From JAIYDQ01 sp034408855 (lineage in GTDB: Bacteria; Planctomycetota; Planctomycetia; Pirellulales; Pirellulaceae), in NCBI GenBank assembly GCA_034408855.1, contig JAWXCK010000296.1:1-64000 (forward strand): a stretch of DNA of 64,000 bases. The letters run 5' to 3'. Shown here piece after piece: positions 43,573-52,999 of this stretch. The notes under the pieces were generated by a model. The model had not been told where the DNA came from, searched no databases, and worked only from the letters and a program-made list of their open reading frames with translations. The translations under genes and the position numbers were made by a program. How positions within the stretch are numbered: the stretch's first letter is position 1; every line of letters begins with the position of its first letter.

Positions 43573-46500
43573 ATGCTGCTACCTGAAAATCGAAATCGAG
43601 ATCAAACTGTACGGCCAGTCTCGCTGTTCATTCCTGGGACCCAACCAGTGCGCAACGCTAAACCAACATTTTATTCGCGATGGGGAATTTTAATCCTCGG
43701 GATTACCCTGCTCTTTGTCCCGTTTGCTTTTTACGGCGCGGGCAAAGCGGTACAGAGCAATGTGAACAAGGTTGAAGATTGGCTGCCTAAGTCGTTTGCC
43801 GAAACTGCCGAGCTCGAGTGGTTTCGATCTAATTTTCCAACCGATCAATTTGTAATCCTGAGCTGGGACGGTTGTCGACTTGGAACAGATCCTAGTCTTC
43901 CCAGTGCCGAGCCCGATGATCCGCGCATTGCCAAGCTCGCATCGATCTTGATGCCGCCCGAGGAAGCATCGGACGACGATATGGATGTCCGCGATGCTCG
44001 GAAGTACGTCAAGTCGGTAATGACAGGTCGTCAAATGCTTGACCAGCTCACCGCTTCCCCTTCCAACATTCCGTACGATATAGCCACCCATCGCCTAACC
44101 GGTTCGCTGATCGGTCCCGACAAGCGGCAAACATGCGTGGTAGTCAGCCTGACTCCAGACGCATCCAACAGCCTCAAATTGGTCCTCGGACTTGGACACG
44201 CAAGACTCTTGCGACCGAATGTTCCGGCCGGTGTGATTCGGCGTGCGATCGCCGAGTGTGGAATTGACGCCGACGCTTTTCACATGGGAGGTCCTCCGGT
44301 CGATAATGTCGCAATTGACGAAGAAGGTGAACGAACACTCGTGCGTCTCGCTGGAGCTGCTGGGGCGCTTGGAATCTTCTTGGCTTATTGGTCATTGCGC
44401 AGCGTTATCCTTACGGTCGTCGTTTTCTTTTGTGCGCTCGTAAGTGCGGCGGCGTCGCTCGCGGTCATTTGGGCAACTGGGCAAACGGTTGATGCGATCG
44501 TGCTCTCGATGCCGTCGCTCGTTTACGTCCTTGCAATCTCAGGGGCGGTACATTTTATTAACTACTACCGAGACGCGGTTCGGGAAGACGGTTTGCATGG
44601 CGCGATCGAGCGAGCTGTCGTACATGCCTTCAAGCCGGCATTGCTTTGCAGCATCACGACCGCGATTGGATTGGTCTCGCTCTATGCAAGCGACCTAGTT
44701 CCGATTCGAAAGTTTGGCGTCTACTCGGCTTCCGGCGTGATGATCATGCTTGGAGTCCTGTTCTTGTTCCTGCCGACAATTATGCATCTTCTCAATTATG
44801 GTCGCCGATGGGTGATCGATAATCCAGAAGATAAACCGGTAAACAAAGAGGAATCGGAAACGGCCGGCGAACGATTTTGGGGTCGATTCGGAGCCTTTGT
44901 CGTTCGCAATCACTGGGCCGTCGGTTCGGCATGTTTGGCCGTAACTATTTTCATCAGTTTTGGTCTAACGCGAACTCGGACGAGCATCGACCTGCTCGAG
45001 CTTTTCGATTCCAGAGCTCGGATTCTTCAGGATTACCGATGGCTTGAAACGCATCTCGGTCGACTTGTTCCGTTAGAAATTGTCGTGCGATTCAATCGCG
45101 ATAGCCAAGCCAACGGCCCTCGAACGGCAGAAACCGATAACGAAGAACTATCGCGATTGACGTTTCTTGAGCGGATGGAGACTACCGCGCTCATTCAAGA
45201 AACGATTGAAAAGGAATTTGGCGAGAACGAAAAGGGAAAAGGAATTGTCGGACGCAGTCTTTCAGCCGCCAACTTTCTCCCGACCCTCCCTTCGACGGCT
45301 GGCGATAGTGTTAGCTTTATCCAGCGCATGGCTTTCAATGAACGGCTCAATTCATCGAGAGATTCGCTGATCGCAAGCGGTTACTTAAAGACCGATGCCC
45401 GTGACGATAGCGAACTCTGGCGGATTTCGCTGCGAGTGGCAGCCTTCGAAGGTGTGGATTACGGGCAGTTCGTCCATGAGCTGCGGAACAAGGTCGAGCC
45501 ACTGATGGCGGCGCATGAATATCGTGTTCAAGTTCTCAGGCAGCTATCCGAATGGCGACCTGAACAGCGCTATAGTGGCGCAAAAGTCTACCTTTGGGAT
45601 CGCCCCTTCGCCAACCCCGAACTTGGTGATAAAAATCCGGCGGAAGTCTTAGCGATCGAAGCCAAGCACCAAGCGTCGGTAACGGCGTTAGAATCGCTGC
45701 TGGTAAAAGCGCGAGTAAAAGTTATTCGGGGCGAGCGCAATCCGGCCTCGATTCCGGTTGTTAGTTTGCAGCAGCTCAATCAGTTGGACGGTGTAATACT
45801 ATCGGGGAATTTTTCGGAAACCGACAGCACTACCATTCAATGGGCCGTTTCGCATGTGATCGACCTTGAGTCGCATCCTTCGAATAAGCCGACGACGATG
45901 TCTGCCTTAGATTCGGAAAATAATGCGTGGCTATCGGCAGTCTATACCGGCGTGGTTCCAATCGTTTATAAGGCTCAAAGAGAGCTACTGAAGAGTTTGA
46001 TCGAAAGTACGCTTTGGTCGTTCTTGACGATCACGCCGTTGATGATGCTGGTGACAAGAAGCATTCGTGCAGGGGCGCTTGCGATGCTTCCAAACGTAAT
46101 TCCTGTTCTCTGTATCTTTGGAGCGATGGGCTGGCTCGATATTGCGATCGATATCGGCTCGATGATGTCGGCGAGTATCGCGTTGGGCGTGGCTGTCGAC
46201 GACACAATTCACTTCCTTTCGTGGTTCCGAGAGGACCTGCTCAAGCTACGCAATCGCCATCAAGCCATTATCGCGGCATACAAACGCTGTGCGGTGCCAA
46301 CCTTGCAGGCTGCATTGATTTCAGGGATCGGTTTGTCGGTCTTTGCTTTTAGCACGTTCACGCCGACGCAGCGATTCGGATGGCTGATGCTGACGATCTT
46401 AATCGCAGGCGTTGTGTCAGAGTTAATCATGCTACCTGCTCTCATCGCCAGCCCGTTTGGCAAAGCCTTTGAGCCACGCAGTGCGCGTCATCATGGATTT

Positions 46501-46587
46501 TCCCGATGGTGGCTCATCGCTCGCTACGAACTGAGAAAGCGAACCTTGCCAAGTGATTCCGCTTCATCCGAGCGGCGTGCTGCCTGA
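43573..46587 (+). CDS. RND/MMPL-family exporter (Patched-like)
   Basis: 1004 residues. Two homologous halves: a single helix at about 36-56, a large external loop, then five helices (about 255-400) with sterol-sensing-domain character; the second half repeats this with a helix at about 440-462 and a cluster after about 800. The C-terminal half contains the charged motif VAVDDTIHFLSWFRED, typical of proton-coupled RND permeases. It is probably a lipid or hydrophobic-substrate exporter of the inner membrane. No membrane-fusion partner lies nearby. The ribosome site before the ATG is weak. Confidence 0.88.
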   Translation: MLLPENRNRDQTVRPVSLFIPGTQPVRNAKPTFYSRWGILILGITLLFVPFAFYGAGKAVQSNVNKVEDWLPKSFAETAELEWFRSNFPTDQFVILSWDGCRLGTDPSLPSAEPDDPRIAKLASILMPPEEASDDDMDVRDARKYVKSVMTGRQMLDQLTASPSNIPYDIATHRLTGSLIGPDKRQTCVVVSLTPDASNSLKLVLGLGHARLLRPNVPAGVIRRAIAECGIDADAFHMGGPPVDNVAIDEEGERTLVRLAGAAGALGIFLAYWSLRSVILTVVVFFCALVSAAASLAVIWATGQTVDAIVLSMPSLVYVLAISGAVHFINYYRDAVREDGLHGAIERAVVHAFKPALLCSITTAIGLVSLYASDLVPIRKFGVYSASGVMIMLGVLFLFLPTIMHLLNYGRRWVIDNPEDKPVNKEESETAGERFWGRFGAFVVRNHWAVGSACLAVTIFISFGLTRTRTSIDLLELFDSRARILQDYRWLETHLGRLVPLEIVVRFNRDSQANGPRTAETDNEELSRLTFLERMETTALIQETIEKEFGENEKGKGIVGRSLSAANFLPTLPSTAGDSVSFIQRMAFNERLNSSRDSLIASGYLKTDARDDSELWRISLRVAAFEGVDYGQFVHELRNKVEPLMAAHEYRVQVLRQLSEWRPEQRYSGAKVYLWDRPFANPELGDKNPAEVLAIEAKHQASVTALESLLVKARVKVIRGERNPASIPVVSLQQLNQLDGVILSGNFSETDSTTIQWAVSHVIDLESHPSNKPTTMSALDSENNAWLSAVYTGVVPIVYKAQRELLKSLIESTLWSFLTITPLMMLVTRSIRAGALAMLPNVIPVLCIFGAMGWLDIAIDIGSMMSASIALGVAVDDTIHFLSWFREDLLKLRNRHQAIIAAYKRCAVPTLQAALISGIGLSVFAFSTFTPTQRFGWLMLTILIAGVVSELIMLPALIASPFGKAFEPRSARHHGFSRWWLIARYELRKRTLPSDSASSERRAA

Positions 46588-46644
46588 GGAGCATTGGCAG
46601 AAGTTCGATCGCCCTCACCATAAAAACATTCCTTCGACCGCCAA

Positions 46645-46684
46645 CAAAAAAAATCTCGCCGTATTTCTCGGCGAGATTTTTTTT
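46645..46684. terminator. Bidirectional rho-independent terminator
   Basis: ATCTCGCCG (46653-46661) pairs with CGGCGAGAT (46669-46677) around a 7-base loop. The stem is preceded by a run of A and followed by a run of T, so it can terminate both the exporter gene (+) and the lipoprotein gene (-), which converge here. Confidence 0.92.
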
Positions 46685-46733
46685 CGACATTTCAGAAACC
46701 GCTTCTTCAGACAAGAAGCGATCGAAGCGATAA

Positions 46734-46889
46734 CTAGTTGGCTTCGGTGTCTGCGGATTCGCCACCCTTAAGGTCTTGCTCTGAGAGTGGTCCTGGCGCG
46801 ACTGGGGCATCCATATTCCCGCTTCCACTACAGCCAACAATTCCCAAACCTAAGAAGCCCAAAAACACGATGACCCATAGCTTTTTCAT
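46734..46889 (-). CDS. Small lipoprotein
   Basis: 51 residues from the ATG at 46889 (AAGGGT 6 bases upstream). The signal sequence KKLWVIVFLGFLGLGIVGC carries a lipobox ending at Cys20. The mature part is about 32 acidic residues (DAPVAPGPLSEQDLKGGE) without a known domain. An upstream ATG at 46916 lies inside a 15-bp tandem repeat and would spoil the signal peptide, so it was not used. Confidence 0.75.
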   Translation of the reverse strand: MKKLWVIVFLGFLGLGIVGCSGSGNMDAPVAPGPLSEQDLKGGESADTEAN

Positions 46890-46900
46890 TTCGAAACCCT

Positions 46901-46930
46901 TGTGATTCAAGTACATGTGATTCAAGTACA
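46901..46930. repeat. Perfect 15-bp tandem repeat upstream of the lipoprotein gene
   Basis: TGTGATTCAAGTACA occurs twice head to tail (46901-46915 and 46916-46930), ending 11 bp from the start codon on the minus strand. It could be a paired regulator site or a recent slippage duplication in the leader. Confidence 0.85.
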
Positions 46931-47195
46931 CAGCAAAAACGGAAATTTGCGACGCTTGAATGATTACCAAGCATCCGCCGGAGAATCCATTACACTAACA
47001 AACGACTAGGTTTGTCAAGCAGTCTATATGCTGCCCGGCTCAAAAATTGAGGTTTCTTTTCTAGTCTTAGTCGTTTCGAGCCATATCTGTCCTTTCTTTC
47101 AATCCCGACTAAACTGGTCACGGAAACCGCAAAGTCCATTTCGACGGTTTCCACGACTTATCACTCGCCCACTCAATTGCAAGGATCAACGCACC

Positions 47196-48182
47196 GTGAA
47201 TCAAGCGAAACCGTATTGGGTAGGCTTTGACCTCGGCGGCACCAAAATGCTCTGTGTCGTGCTCGATGACCAATTTAAGGTCGTCGCCCGGAACCGAAAG
47301 AAAACGAAAGGAATTGAAGGGGCAGCCGCTGGTTTATCGCGAATTTCTGAGCTGATCGAAGAAACGCTTTCCGAAATTGGAGTCTCGCATTCACAGTTGG
47401 CTGGCATCGGCGTCGGTTGCCCTGGACCGATCGATTGGGCCAAGGGAATCGTCAGCATGGCTGTTAATCTGGGTTGGCAAAACGTTGAGATAGGAAGTTT
47501 TCTTTCGGAACGATTCGATTGCCCGGTTGAAGTGCTCAACGATGTCGATGCTGGAGTCTACGGCGAATATCGATTTGGTGCAGCTATCGGTGCCTACTCT
47601 ACTGTCGGGATTTTTCCGGGAACAGGAATTGGCGGCGGTTGTGTCTACGATGGGAAGATACTTCGCGGAAGACGATTAACCGTTATGGAAATCGGGCACA
47701 TGAAAATCAGCTCCTCCTATCGGAGCAGCGGCGTAGCCATGACCGGAACTCTCGAATCCGAAGCGAGTCGACTCAACATTGCATCCGAATGCGCGAAGTT
47801 GGCCTATCGCGGTGAAGCTCCATCGCTTTACGAATATGCGGGTACTGACATTTCGAAGATTCGAAGCAAGGCCTTGGCGACGTCGATCAAAAATGGCGAT
47901 AAGGCCGTCGAATGGGTCGTGCGACAAGCTGCTCAACAAATTGGATACGCCGTCGCTAATATGGTCCACTTGATCGGCCCCGATATCGTCGTTTTAGGCG
48001 GCGGGCTTGTCGAAGCGATCCCTGAAATCTACCTCGAGGAAGTCAATCAAGTCGCTCGCAAAAATGTCCTCGAATGCTATTCGGATACTTTTGAAATCCG
48101 AACAGCCAAACTTGGTGACGACGCTGGGGCCATGGGTGCGGCCGCGTTCGTCGCATCGTTGGTCGAACCGAATGCAAGCTGA
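47196..48182 (+). CDS. ROK-family sugar kinase (glucokinase-like) without the zinc motif
   Basis: 328 residues from the GTG at 47196 (AAGGA about 10 bases upstream); longer in-frame starts lack homology. ATP-binding motif FDLGGTK at the N-terminus, then GCPGPIDWAKG, the sugar-binding VLNDVDAGVYGEYRFG, and FPGTGIGGGCVYDGK. ROK enzymes usually continue EIGHM...CxCGxxGCxE; here the segment after EIGHM reads SSSYRSSGVAMTGTLESE, with no cysteines. Hexose phosphorylation to feed glycolysis is likely; pyruvate kinase is encoded nearby at 49216. Exact sugar not assigned. Confidence 0.85.
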   Translation: MNQAKPYWVGFDLGGTKMLCVVLDDQFKVVARNRKKTKGIEGAAAGLSRISELIEETLSEIGVSHSQLAGIGVGCPGPIDWAKGIVSMAVNLGWQNVEIGSFLSERFDCPVEVLNDVDAGVYGEYRFGAAIGAYSTVGIFPGTGIGGGCVYDGKILRGRRLTVMEIGHMKISSSYRSSGVAMTGTLESEASRLNIASECAKLAYRGEAPSLYEYAGTDISKIRSKALATSIKNGDKAVEWVVRQAAQQIGYAVANMVHLIGPDIVVLGGGLVEAIPEIYLEEVNQVARKNVLECYSDTFEIRTAKLGDDAGAMGAAAFVASLVEPNAS

Positions 48183-48260
48183 TGTACCAACGACGCAAAT
48201 TTTCTTGTGCGTTCAATTGACACGAAGATCAACGAAGCAGGGCGCGCAACCCTACGCCGC

Positions 48261-49091
48261 TTATTTTTTCTTCGGGTTGCGAAACAGGTAATCTAAAATA
48301 CCGGGCCATATCGCACTCAGGCCCGCTAACCACCGAGCTTTGGCGGGAAGAATCAACTCTTTTTTTTTCTGCTCAATTGCGGCGACGATTTTTTCGGCAA
48401 GCAATTGTGGCGCGATCGCTTTGAGATTCGTCCCGCCAGCCGGTTTTTTAAGCGATTCCGGCAACTGTCGTTCTTCGACCAGTTCGTCGTAGCGACCGAT
48501 GGTCGAGCTATCGCGTTGAACCGGTCCTGGGCACACCAATAGGACGTGAATTCCCTTATCGACAAGTTCGGTTCGCAGTTGACGACTCATCGCAACCACC
48601 GCGTGCTTTACCATCGAATAGCCTCCCATCCCCGGCTTGGCTACGATTCCGGCCAGCGAAGCGATATGCACTAGGCTTCCGTGGCCTCGCGCCAACGCAT
48701 CTTCGGTTACTTTGCTGAAATTGAACGATGAAAAGAGGTTGATTCGGAAAAGTTCCTCCAAGTCCGTTTGAGTCAACTGCGTCACGAAACCTCGATCCGA
48801 TTTTCCTGCTGCAGCGATCGCGACATCCAGCCGTGCCTTACTAAGCCATTGCATCCATTCCGAGGTTCGGATCGCTTGCTCATCGGACAAGTCGACACAA
48901 AATGCCAAAATCGTTCCGGTCCCTAACTTTCTAAGTTTGTCTGCCGCCAATGCTGCTCTCGCATGGTCGCGGCCTATTATGGCGACATTTGCCCCCCGTT
49001 GCGTGAATTGTTGCGCCAGCACCAACCCAAGACCCGATGTGCCTCCTCCGATACAGACCCATCGATCTTTCCATGTCGAGTCTATTGCCAT
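48261..49091 (-). CDS. Short-chain dehydrogenase/reductase
   Basis: 276 residues from the ATG at 49091, preceded by AGGA at 6 bases; an ATG at 49148 would add 19 residues. The cofactor loop is IGGGTSGLG, a mild variant of TGxxxGxG. NADP-type ADHAR-like and AAAGKSDRG segments follow, and the catalytic pair is YSMVKHA. It is an NAD(P)H-dependent oxidoreductase, possibly of the 3-ketodihydrosphingosine reductase-like subgroup given the C-terminal helix near LAGLSAIWPGILDYLF (inference). It converges with the ROK gene. Confidence 0.85.
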   Translation of the reverse strand: MAIDSTWKDRWVCIGGGTSGLGLVLAQQFTQRGANVAIIGRDHARAALAADKLRKLGTGTILAFCVDLSDEQAIRTSEWMQWLSKARLDVAIAAAGKSDRGFVTQLTQTDLEELFRINLFSSFNFSKVTEDALARGHGSLVHIASLAGIVAKPGMGGYSMVKHAVVAMSRQLRTELVDKGIHVLLVCPGPVQRDSSTIGRYDELVEERQLPESLKKPAGGTNLKAIAPQLLAEKIVAAIEQKKKELILPAKARWLAGLSAIWPGILDYLFRNPKKK

Positions 49092-49215
49092 CGATTGTCC
49101 TGTATCTTCTCCTAAGTGCTTTAGGTAAAACGTCTTCTTTGAGACCATCTTACCCTTTTGTCGTCACCTATTGGTTTGCCGTTCCCCATTCAGTCTAGTC
49201 TAGTCGAGAATCACT

Positions 49216-50682
49216 ATGACCATCGTGCCGTCTCCGGTTGACCGCAATCGCCTAACAGAAGCTCGTACCAAAATAATTGCGACCGTCGGCCCAGCTTGTG
49301 ACAGCGAAGCGACGTTGGCCGAACTCGTCAATCATGGCGTCGATATTTTTCGGATCAATGCAGCTCACGGCAAGCAACCGGACTTCGCGAATACGCTCGA
49401 AAAGATAAAAAGAGTTCGAATATCAACCGGATTTCCCGTCGGTGTGCTGCTCGATTTGGCTGGCCCTAAAATCCGACTTGGCGCATTGGCCGACGGGCCT
49501 CTCGAAGTTCACAAAGGAGACGAGGTCTTCTTCATTCGCGGCGAAACGACGACCGAAAAAAATCAACTTGTCAGTATTTACCCAAAATTGCTTGATGAGC
49601 TCGATGTGGGTGAAAAAATCTTGCTGGCCGATGGCTCGATTTGTCTCGAAGCGATCGAAAAAGCCAAGGACAAAGTAAAGTGCCGAGTCCTTATCGGCGG
49701 AACGATCCGATCGAAACAAGGCATCAATTTACCTGGAACGAATCTGAGTGTTTCGGCACTTCGTCCAGAAGATATCGAAAATGCGCTCTGGGCGGCCAAA
49801 AACGAAATCGATTTTATAAGCGTCTCGTTCGTGCGCACTGCGCAAGACGTCCTGTCGCTGAAGAACCTCTTGGTTTCTATGGATTGTCCGGCGTTGGTCG
49901 TGGCGAAAATCGAAAAACGCGAAGCTCTCGAAAACCTCGAAGCGATTGTCGATGCGACGGACGCAGTGATGGTGGCTCGCGGTGACTTGGGCGTCGAGAT
50001 CGATGTCGCGGATACACCCGTCGCACAAAAACGGATCATTCAAGTTTGCCGCGACAAAGTCAAACCTGTTATTGTGGCCACGCAAATGCTCGAAAGCATG
50101 CATCACAACCGGCGTCCCACGCGAGCCGAAGCGAGCGACGTTGCAAATGCCATTCTCGATGGTGCCGATGCTTGCATGCTGAGCGGTGAAACGGCGATCG
50201 GTGAATATCCTATCGATGCCGTCGACACGATGAATCGGATTATGCTGTCTACTGAACGAATGCTTAAGGACATCGTTATGCCTGCGAGGGTGAAAGTGGT
50301 CGATCGCGTTCACCCGATCACTTCGGCGGTTACGCATAGCGCTGCGCAAATCGCCGAATCGATCGATGCGAAACTCGTCGTCATCGCAACGCACACCGGC
50401 GGGACCGCTTGGGTCAAAGCCAAACAACGCAACTACATTCCGACGCTCGGGGTCAGCGATTCGCCGGCCATCCTTCGACGCATGTGCCTGTTCTGGGGAA
50501 TCATGCCGCTAGGGGTCGAAACACTAGGAACTCCCCAAGCGTTATTCGATGAAGTGAGTCGCTGGGGGTGTGCAACCGGTATTTTGGCACCCGGCGATCG
50601 CGTCGTATACGTTACCGGTACCGGACTGCTCAACAATGCTCACAATCTAGTCGTTGTACATCAAGTCCCACCGACACCTTAA
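49216..50682 (+). CDS. pyk: Pyruvate kinase
   Basis: 488 residues. It converts phosphoenolpyruvate and ADP to pyruvate and ATP. The N-terminus has RTKIIATVGPACDS, substrate residues lie in FRINAAHG, and the active-site region is VVAKIEKREALENL. ARGDLGVEI, ATQMLESM and MLSGETAIGEYP are all conserved. The C-terminal allosteric domain is present (VVIATHTGGTAWVKAKQ). The ATG at 49216 fits family length. It precedes trpB by 164 bp on the same strand. Confidence 0.96.
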   Translation: MTIVPSPVDRNRLTEARTKIIATVGPACDSEATLAELVNHGVDIFRINAAHGKQPDFANTLEKIKRVRISTGFPVGVLLDLAGPKIRLGALADGPLEVHKGDEVFFIRGETTTEKNQLVSIYPKLLDELDVGEKILLADGSICLEAIEKAKDKVKCRVLIGGTIRSKQGINLPGTNLSVSALRPEDIENALWAAKNEIDFISVSFVRTAQDVLSLKNLLVSMDCPALVVAKIEKREALENLEAIVDATDAVMVARGDLGVEIDVADTPVAQKRIIQVCRDKVKPVIVATQMLESMHHNRRPTRAEASDVANAILDGADACMLSGETAIGEYPIDAVDTMNRIMLSTERMLKDIVMPARVKVVDRVHPITSAVTHSAAQIAESIDAKLVVIATHTGGTAWVKAKQRNYIPTLGVSDSPAILRRMCLFWGIMPLGVETLGTPQALFDEVSRWGCATGILAPGDRVVYVTGTGLLNNAHNLVVVHQVPPTP

Positions 50683-50846
50683 GATTAAAAATAGCACCGG
50701 TTAATCGCTCTGCAATTCCGGAAAAACAACAGCCACAACGCGAAATCTCGATCGAGAATCGTCCCGATTCTATTGACCCTTTACGCGTTAGCATCAACAA
50801 TTGCGGTTTCGATTCTACGTTGACCTGCCTAGTCTTTGGAACCAGT

Positions 50847-52091
50847 ATGAGTATTCTTTCTTCGACGAACACATCCGCTTCGCAGAGCTCGACGGCCAGC
50901 AAGGATGTCCCTGATCGAGCCGGCCGCTTCGGCGATTTCGGTGGCCGTTACGTTCCCGAAACGTTAACACGCGCTCTCGACGAATTGATCGTCGAATACG
51001 CTAAAGCCCAAAGCGACCCTGATTTTCACGCCGAGCTCGATGAATTGCTCCATCGATTCGTCGGTCGTCCGTCGCCGCTTTATCATGCGAAACGGCTAAG
51101 TACAAAACTTGGCGGCGGCCAAATTTGGCTCAAGCGAGAAGATTTGAACCATACCGGTGCTCACAAAATCAATAACACGCTCGGTCAAGCTCTGCTGACG
51201 ATACGGATGGGGAAGAAACGTGTCATCGCGGAAACGGGTGCCGGTCAACATGGAGTCGCAAGTGCCACGGCCTGCGCACATTTTGGACTTCCGTGCGTTG
51301 TCTACATGGGGGCAGAAGATGTTCGCCGCCAAAAGCCAAACGTCTTTAGCATGCGACTGATGGGTGCCGAAGTACGACCTGTCGAGTCCGGTTCCAGAAC
51401 ACTTCGCGACGCTGTCAATGAAGCCATGCGAGATTGGATGAGCTCTGTCGAGTCGACTCATTACATTATCGGATCGGTAATTGGTCCGCATCCCTTCCCG
51501 ATGATCGTCCGCGATTTTCAAAGTGTGATTGGCCGTGAATGCCGCGAGCAATGTTTGACGTCGATCGGACGGTTGCCAGATAAGATCGTCGCATGTGTCG
51601 GCGGTGGCAGCAACGCAGCGGGAATGTTTTTTCCGTTCATCGAAGACCAGCAAGTTGAATTAATCGGCGTCGAAGCGGGTGGACGCGGGAACTTGCCTGG
51701 CGATCATGCATCGCCGTTGTCGTACGGCTCGCCAGGTGTTCTTCACGGAAGCTATAGCTACGTGATGCAAGACGAAGATGGCCAGACTTCGGATGTTCAT
51801 AGTATGTCGGCTGGCCTCGACTATCCAGGTGTCGGTCCCGAGCATAGCTACTGGAAAGATACCAACCGAGTTCGCTACACGGCGTGCCGCGACGACGAAG
51901 CATTGGCCGCTTTTGATTTCCTGGCCCGCTCCGAAGGTATCCTGTCGGCTTTAGAAACTTGTCACGCCATTGCCGAGGCCGTTGAGATTGCCAAGTCGAT
52001 GGCCAAAGATCAGCATCTCGTGATCTGCTTGAGCGGTCGCGGCGACAAGGATGCAGCCGAAATCGCGAGACTGCGCGGCGAGGCCTGGTAG
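50847..52091 (+). CDS. trpB: Tryptophan synthase beta chain
   Basis: 414 residues from the ATG at 50847; the frame is open back to 50568 but only this start gives family-like sequence. PLP-dependent condensation of indole and serine. The Schiff-base lysine lies in HTGAHKINNTLGQ, the phosphate loop is GGGSNAAGMF, and the glutamate is in ETGAGQHGVA. It carries about 25 extra N-terminal residues before GRFGDFGGRYVPE. trpA follows after 32 bp. Confidence 0.97.
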   Translation: MSILSSTNTSASQSSTASKDVPDRAGRFGDFGGRYVPETLTRALDELIVEYAKAQSDPDFHAELDELLHRFVGRPSPLYHAKRLSTKLGGGQIWLKREDLNHTGAHKINNTLGQALLTIRMGKKRVIAETGAGQHGVASATACAHFGLPCVVYMGAEDVRRQKPNVFSMRLMGAEVRPVESGSRTLRDAVNEAMRDWMSSVESTHYIIGSVIGPHPFPMIVRDFQSVIGRECREQCLTSIGRLPDKIVACVGGGSNAAGMFFPFIEDQQVELIGVEAGGRGNLPGDHASPLSYGSPGVLHGSYSYVMQDEDGQTSDVHSMSAGLDYPGVGPEHSYWKDTNRVRYTACRDDEALAAFDFLARSEGILSALETCHAIAEAVEIAKSMAKDQHLVICLSGRGDKDAAEIARLRGEAW

Positions 52092-52123
52092 TCCCTCTTA
52101 TTTAGAATCAGCATTTATACTTT

Positions 52124-52936
52124 ATGTCAGCCATCGACGACCTCTTTGTTCAACTTCGCCGCGACGGCAAAAAGGCTTTTCTGCCATTCATCACCGCTGG
52201 AGATCCCGATCTTGCGTTTACCGCCAAGTTGCTAACGCGACTCGATCAACTCGGATGCAATATGGCGGAAGTCGGAATCCCATATAGCGATCCGATTGCC
52301 GACGGCCCGGTTATCCAAGCGTCGTACACTCGAGCACTCAACAAAAAAATCAAGCTTCACGATATTTTTCGCAAAATAGGTACGGTCTCCCCTAAGCTAA
52401 AGATGCCTCTGGTCACCATGGTCAGCTACGCGGTTATCCATCGAGTCGGCCTGTCGACGTTTGTTGACCAAGCGAAAGCCGCTGGATTTGCCGGAGCGAT
52501 TGTCCCCGACTTATTAGTCGAGGAATGCAGTGAATTGTCGACAATCTGCCGCGAAAAGGATTTTAGTTTGATCCAACTCGTGACGCCGACCACGCCCCCC
52601 GAACGCGCTTTGAAAATCGCCGAGCGCTCGACCGGCTTCCTCTACTTTGTTTCTGTCACTGGAATCACTGGCGAGCGAACGGAGTTGCCGGAGGGATTGG
52701 TGGAACGTGTCGATTGGCTACGTCAGCGGACGCCACTTCCGATCTGTATCGGTTTCGGAGTCAGTCGACCTGACCATGTACGTTTGCTCGCACCAGTCGC
52801 CGATGGACTCATCGTCGGTTCGGCCATTGTGCGACATATGGCGGCGTCTTCCAACGGCCAATTCGAATCCGAATCGGCATTGTCCAATATCGAACAGCTC
52901 GTAAAAGAACTGATGTCCGCCTTGTACGTCTCGTAG
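52124..52936 (+). CDS. trpA: Tryptophan synthase alpha chain
   Basis: 270 residues. It cleaves indole-3-glycerol phosphate and passes indole to TrpB through the tunnel. The catalytic Glu is in AEVGIPYSDPIADGP, which also holds the Asp, and the phosphate site includes IGFGVSRPDHV and GLIVGSAIV. The alpha loop is FLYFVSVTGITGERTELP; the usual GVTG here reads GITG, a conservative change. It forms an operon with trpB; the other trp genes are not in the window. Confidence 0.96.
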   Translation: MSAIDDLFVQLRRDGKKAFLPFITAGDPDLAFTAKLLTRLDQLGCNMAEVGIPYSDPIADGPVIQASYTRALNKKIKLHDIFRKIGTVSPKLKMPLVTMVSYAVIHRVGLSTFVDQAKAAGFAGAIVPDLLVEECSELSTICREKDFSLIQLVTPTTPPERALKIAERSTGFLYFVSVTGITGERTELPEGLVERVDWLRQRTPLPICIGFGVSRPDHVRLLAPVADGLIVGSAIVRHMAASSNGQFESESALSNIEQLVKELMSALYVS

Positions 52937-52999
52937 TTCAATTGCCCTCGCTTGAACAATTCCACTTCCCAACCATTTCAACGAACACGAAAGTTACCG

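Noticed and set aside
43556..43575. Tandem TTGCGAAAT across the start of the exporter gene
   Set aside because: Only two short units, imperfect at the end; no role suggested.
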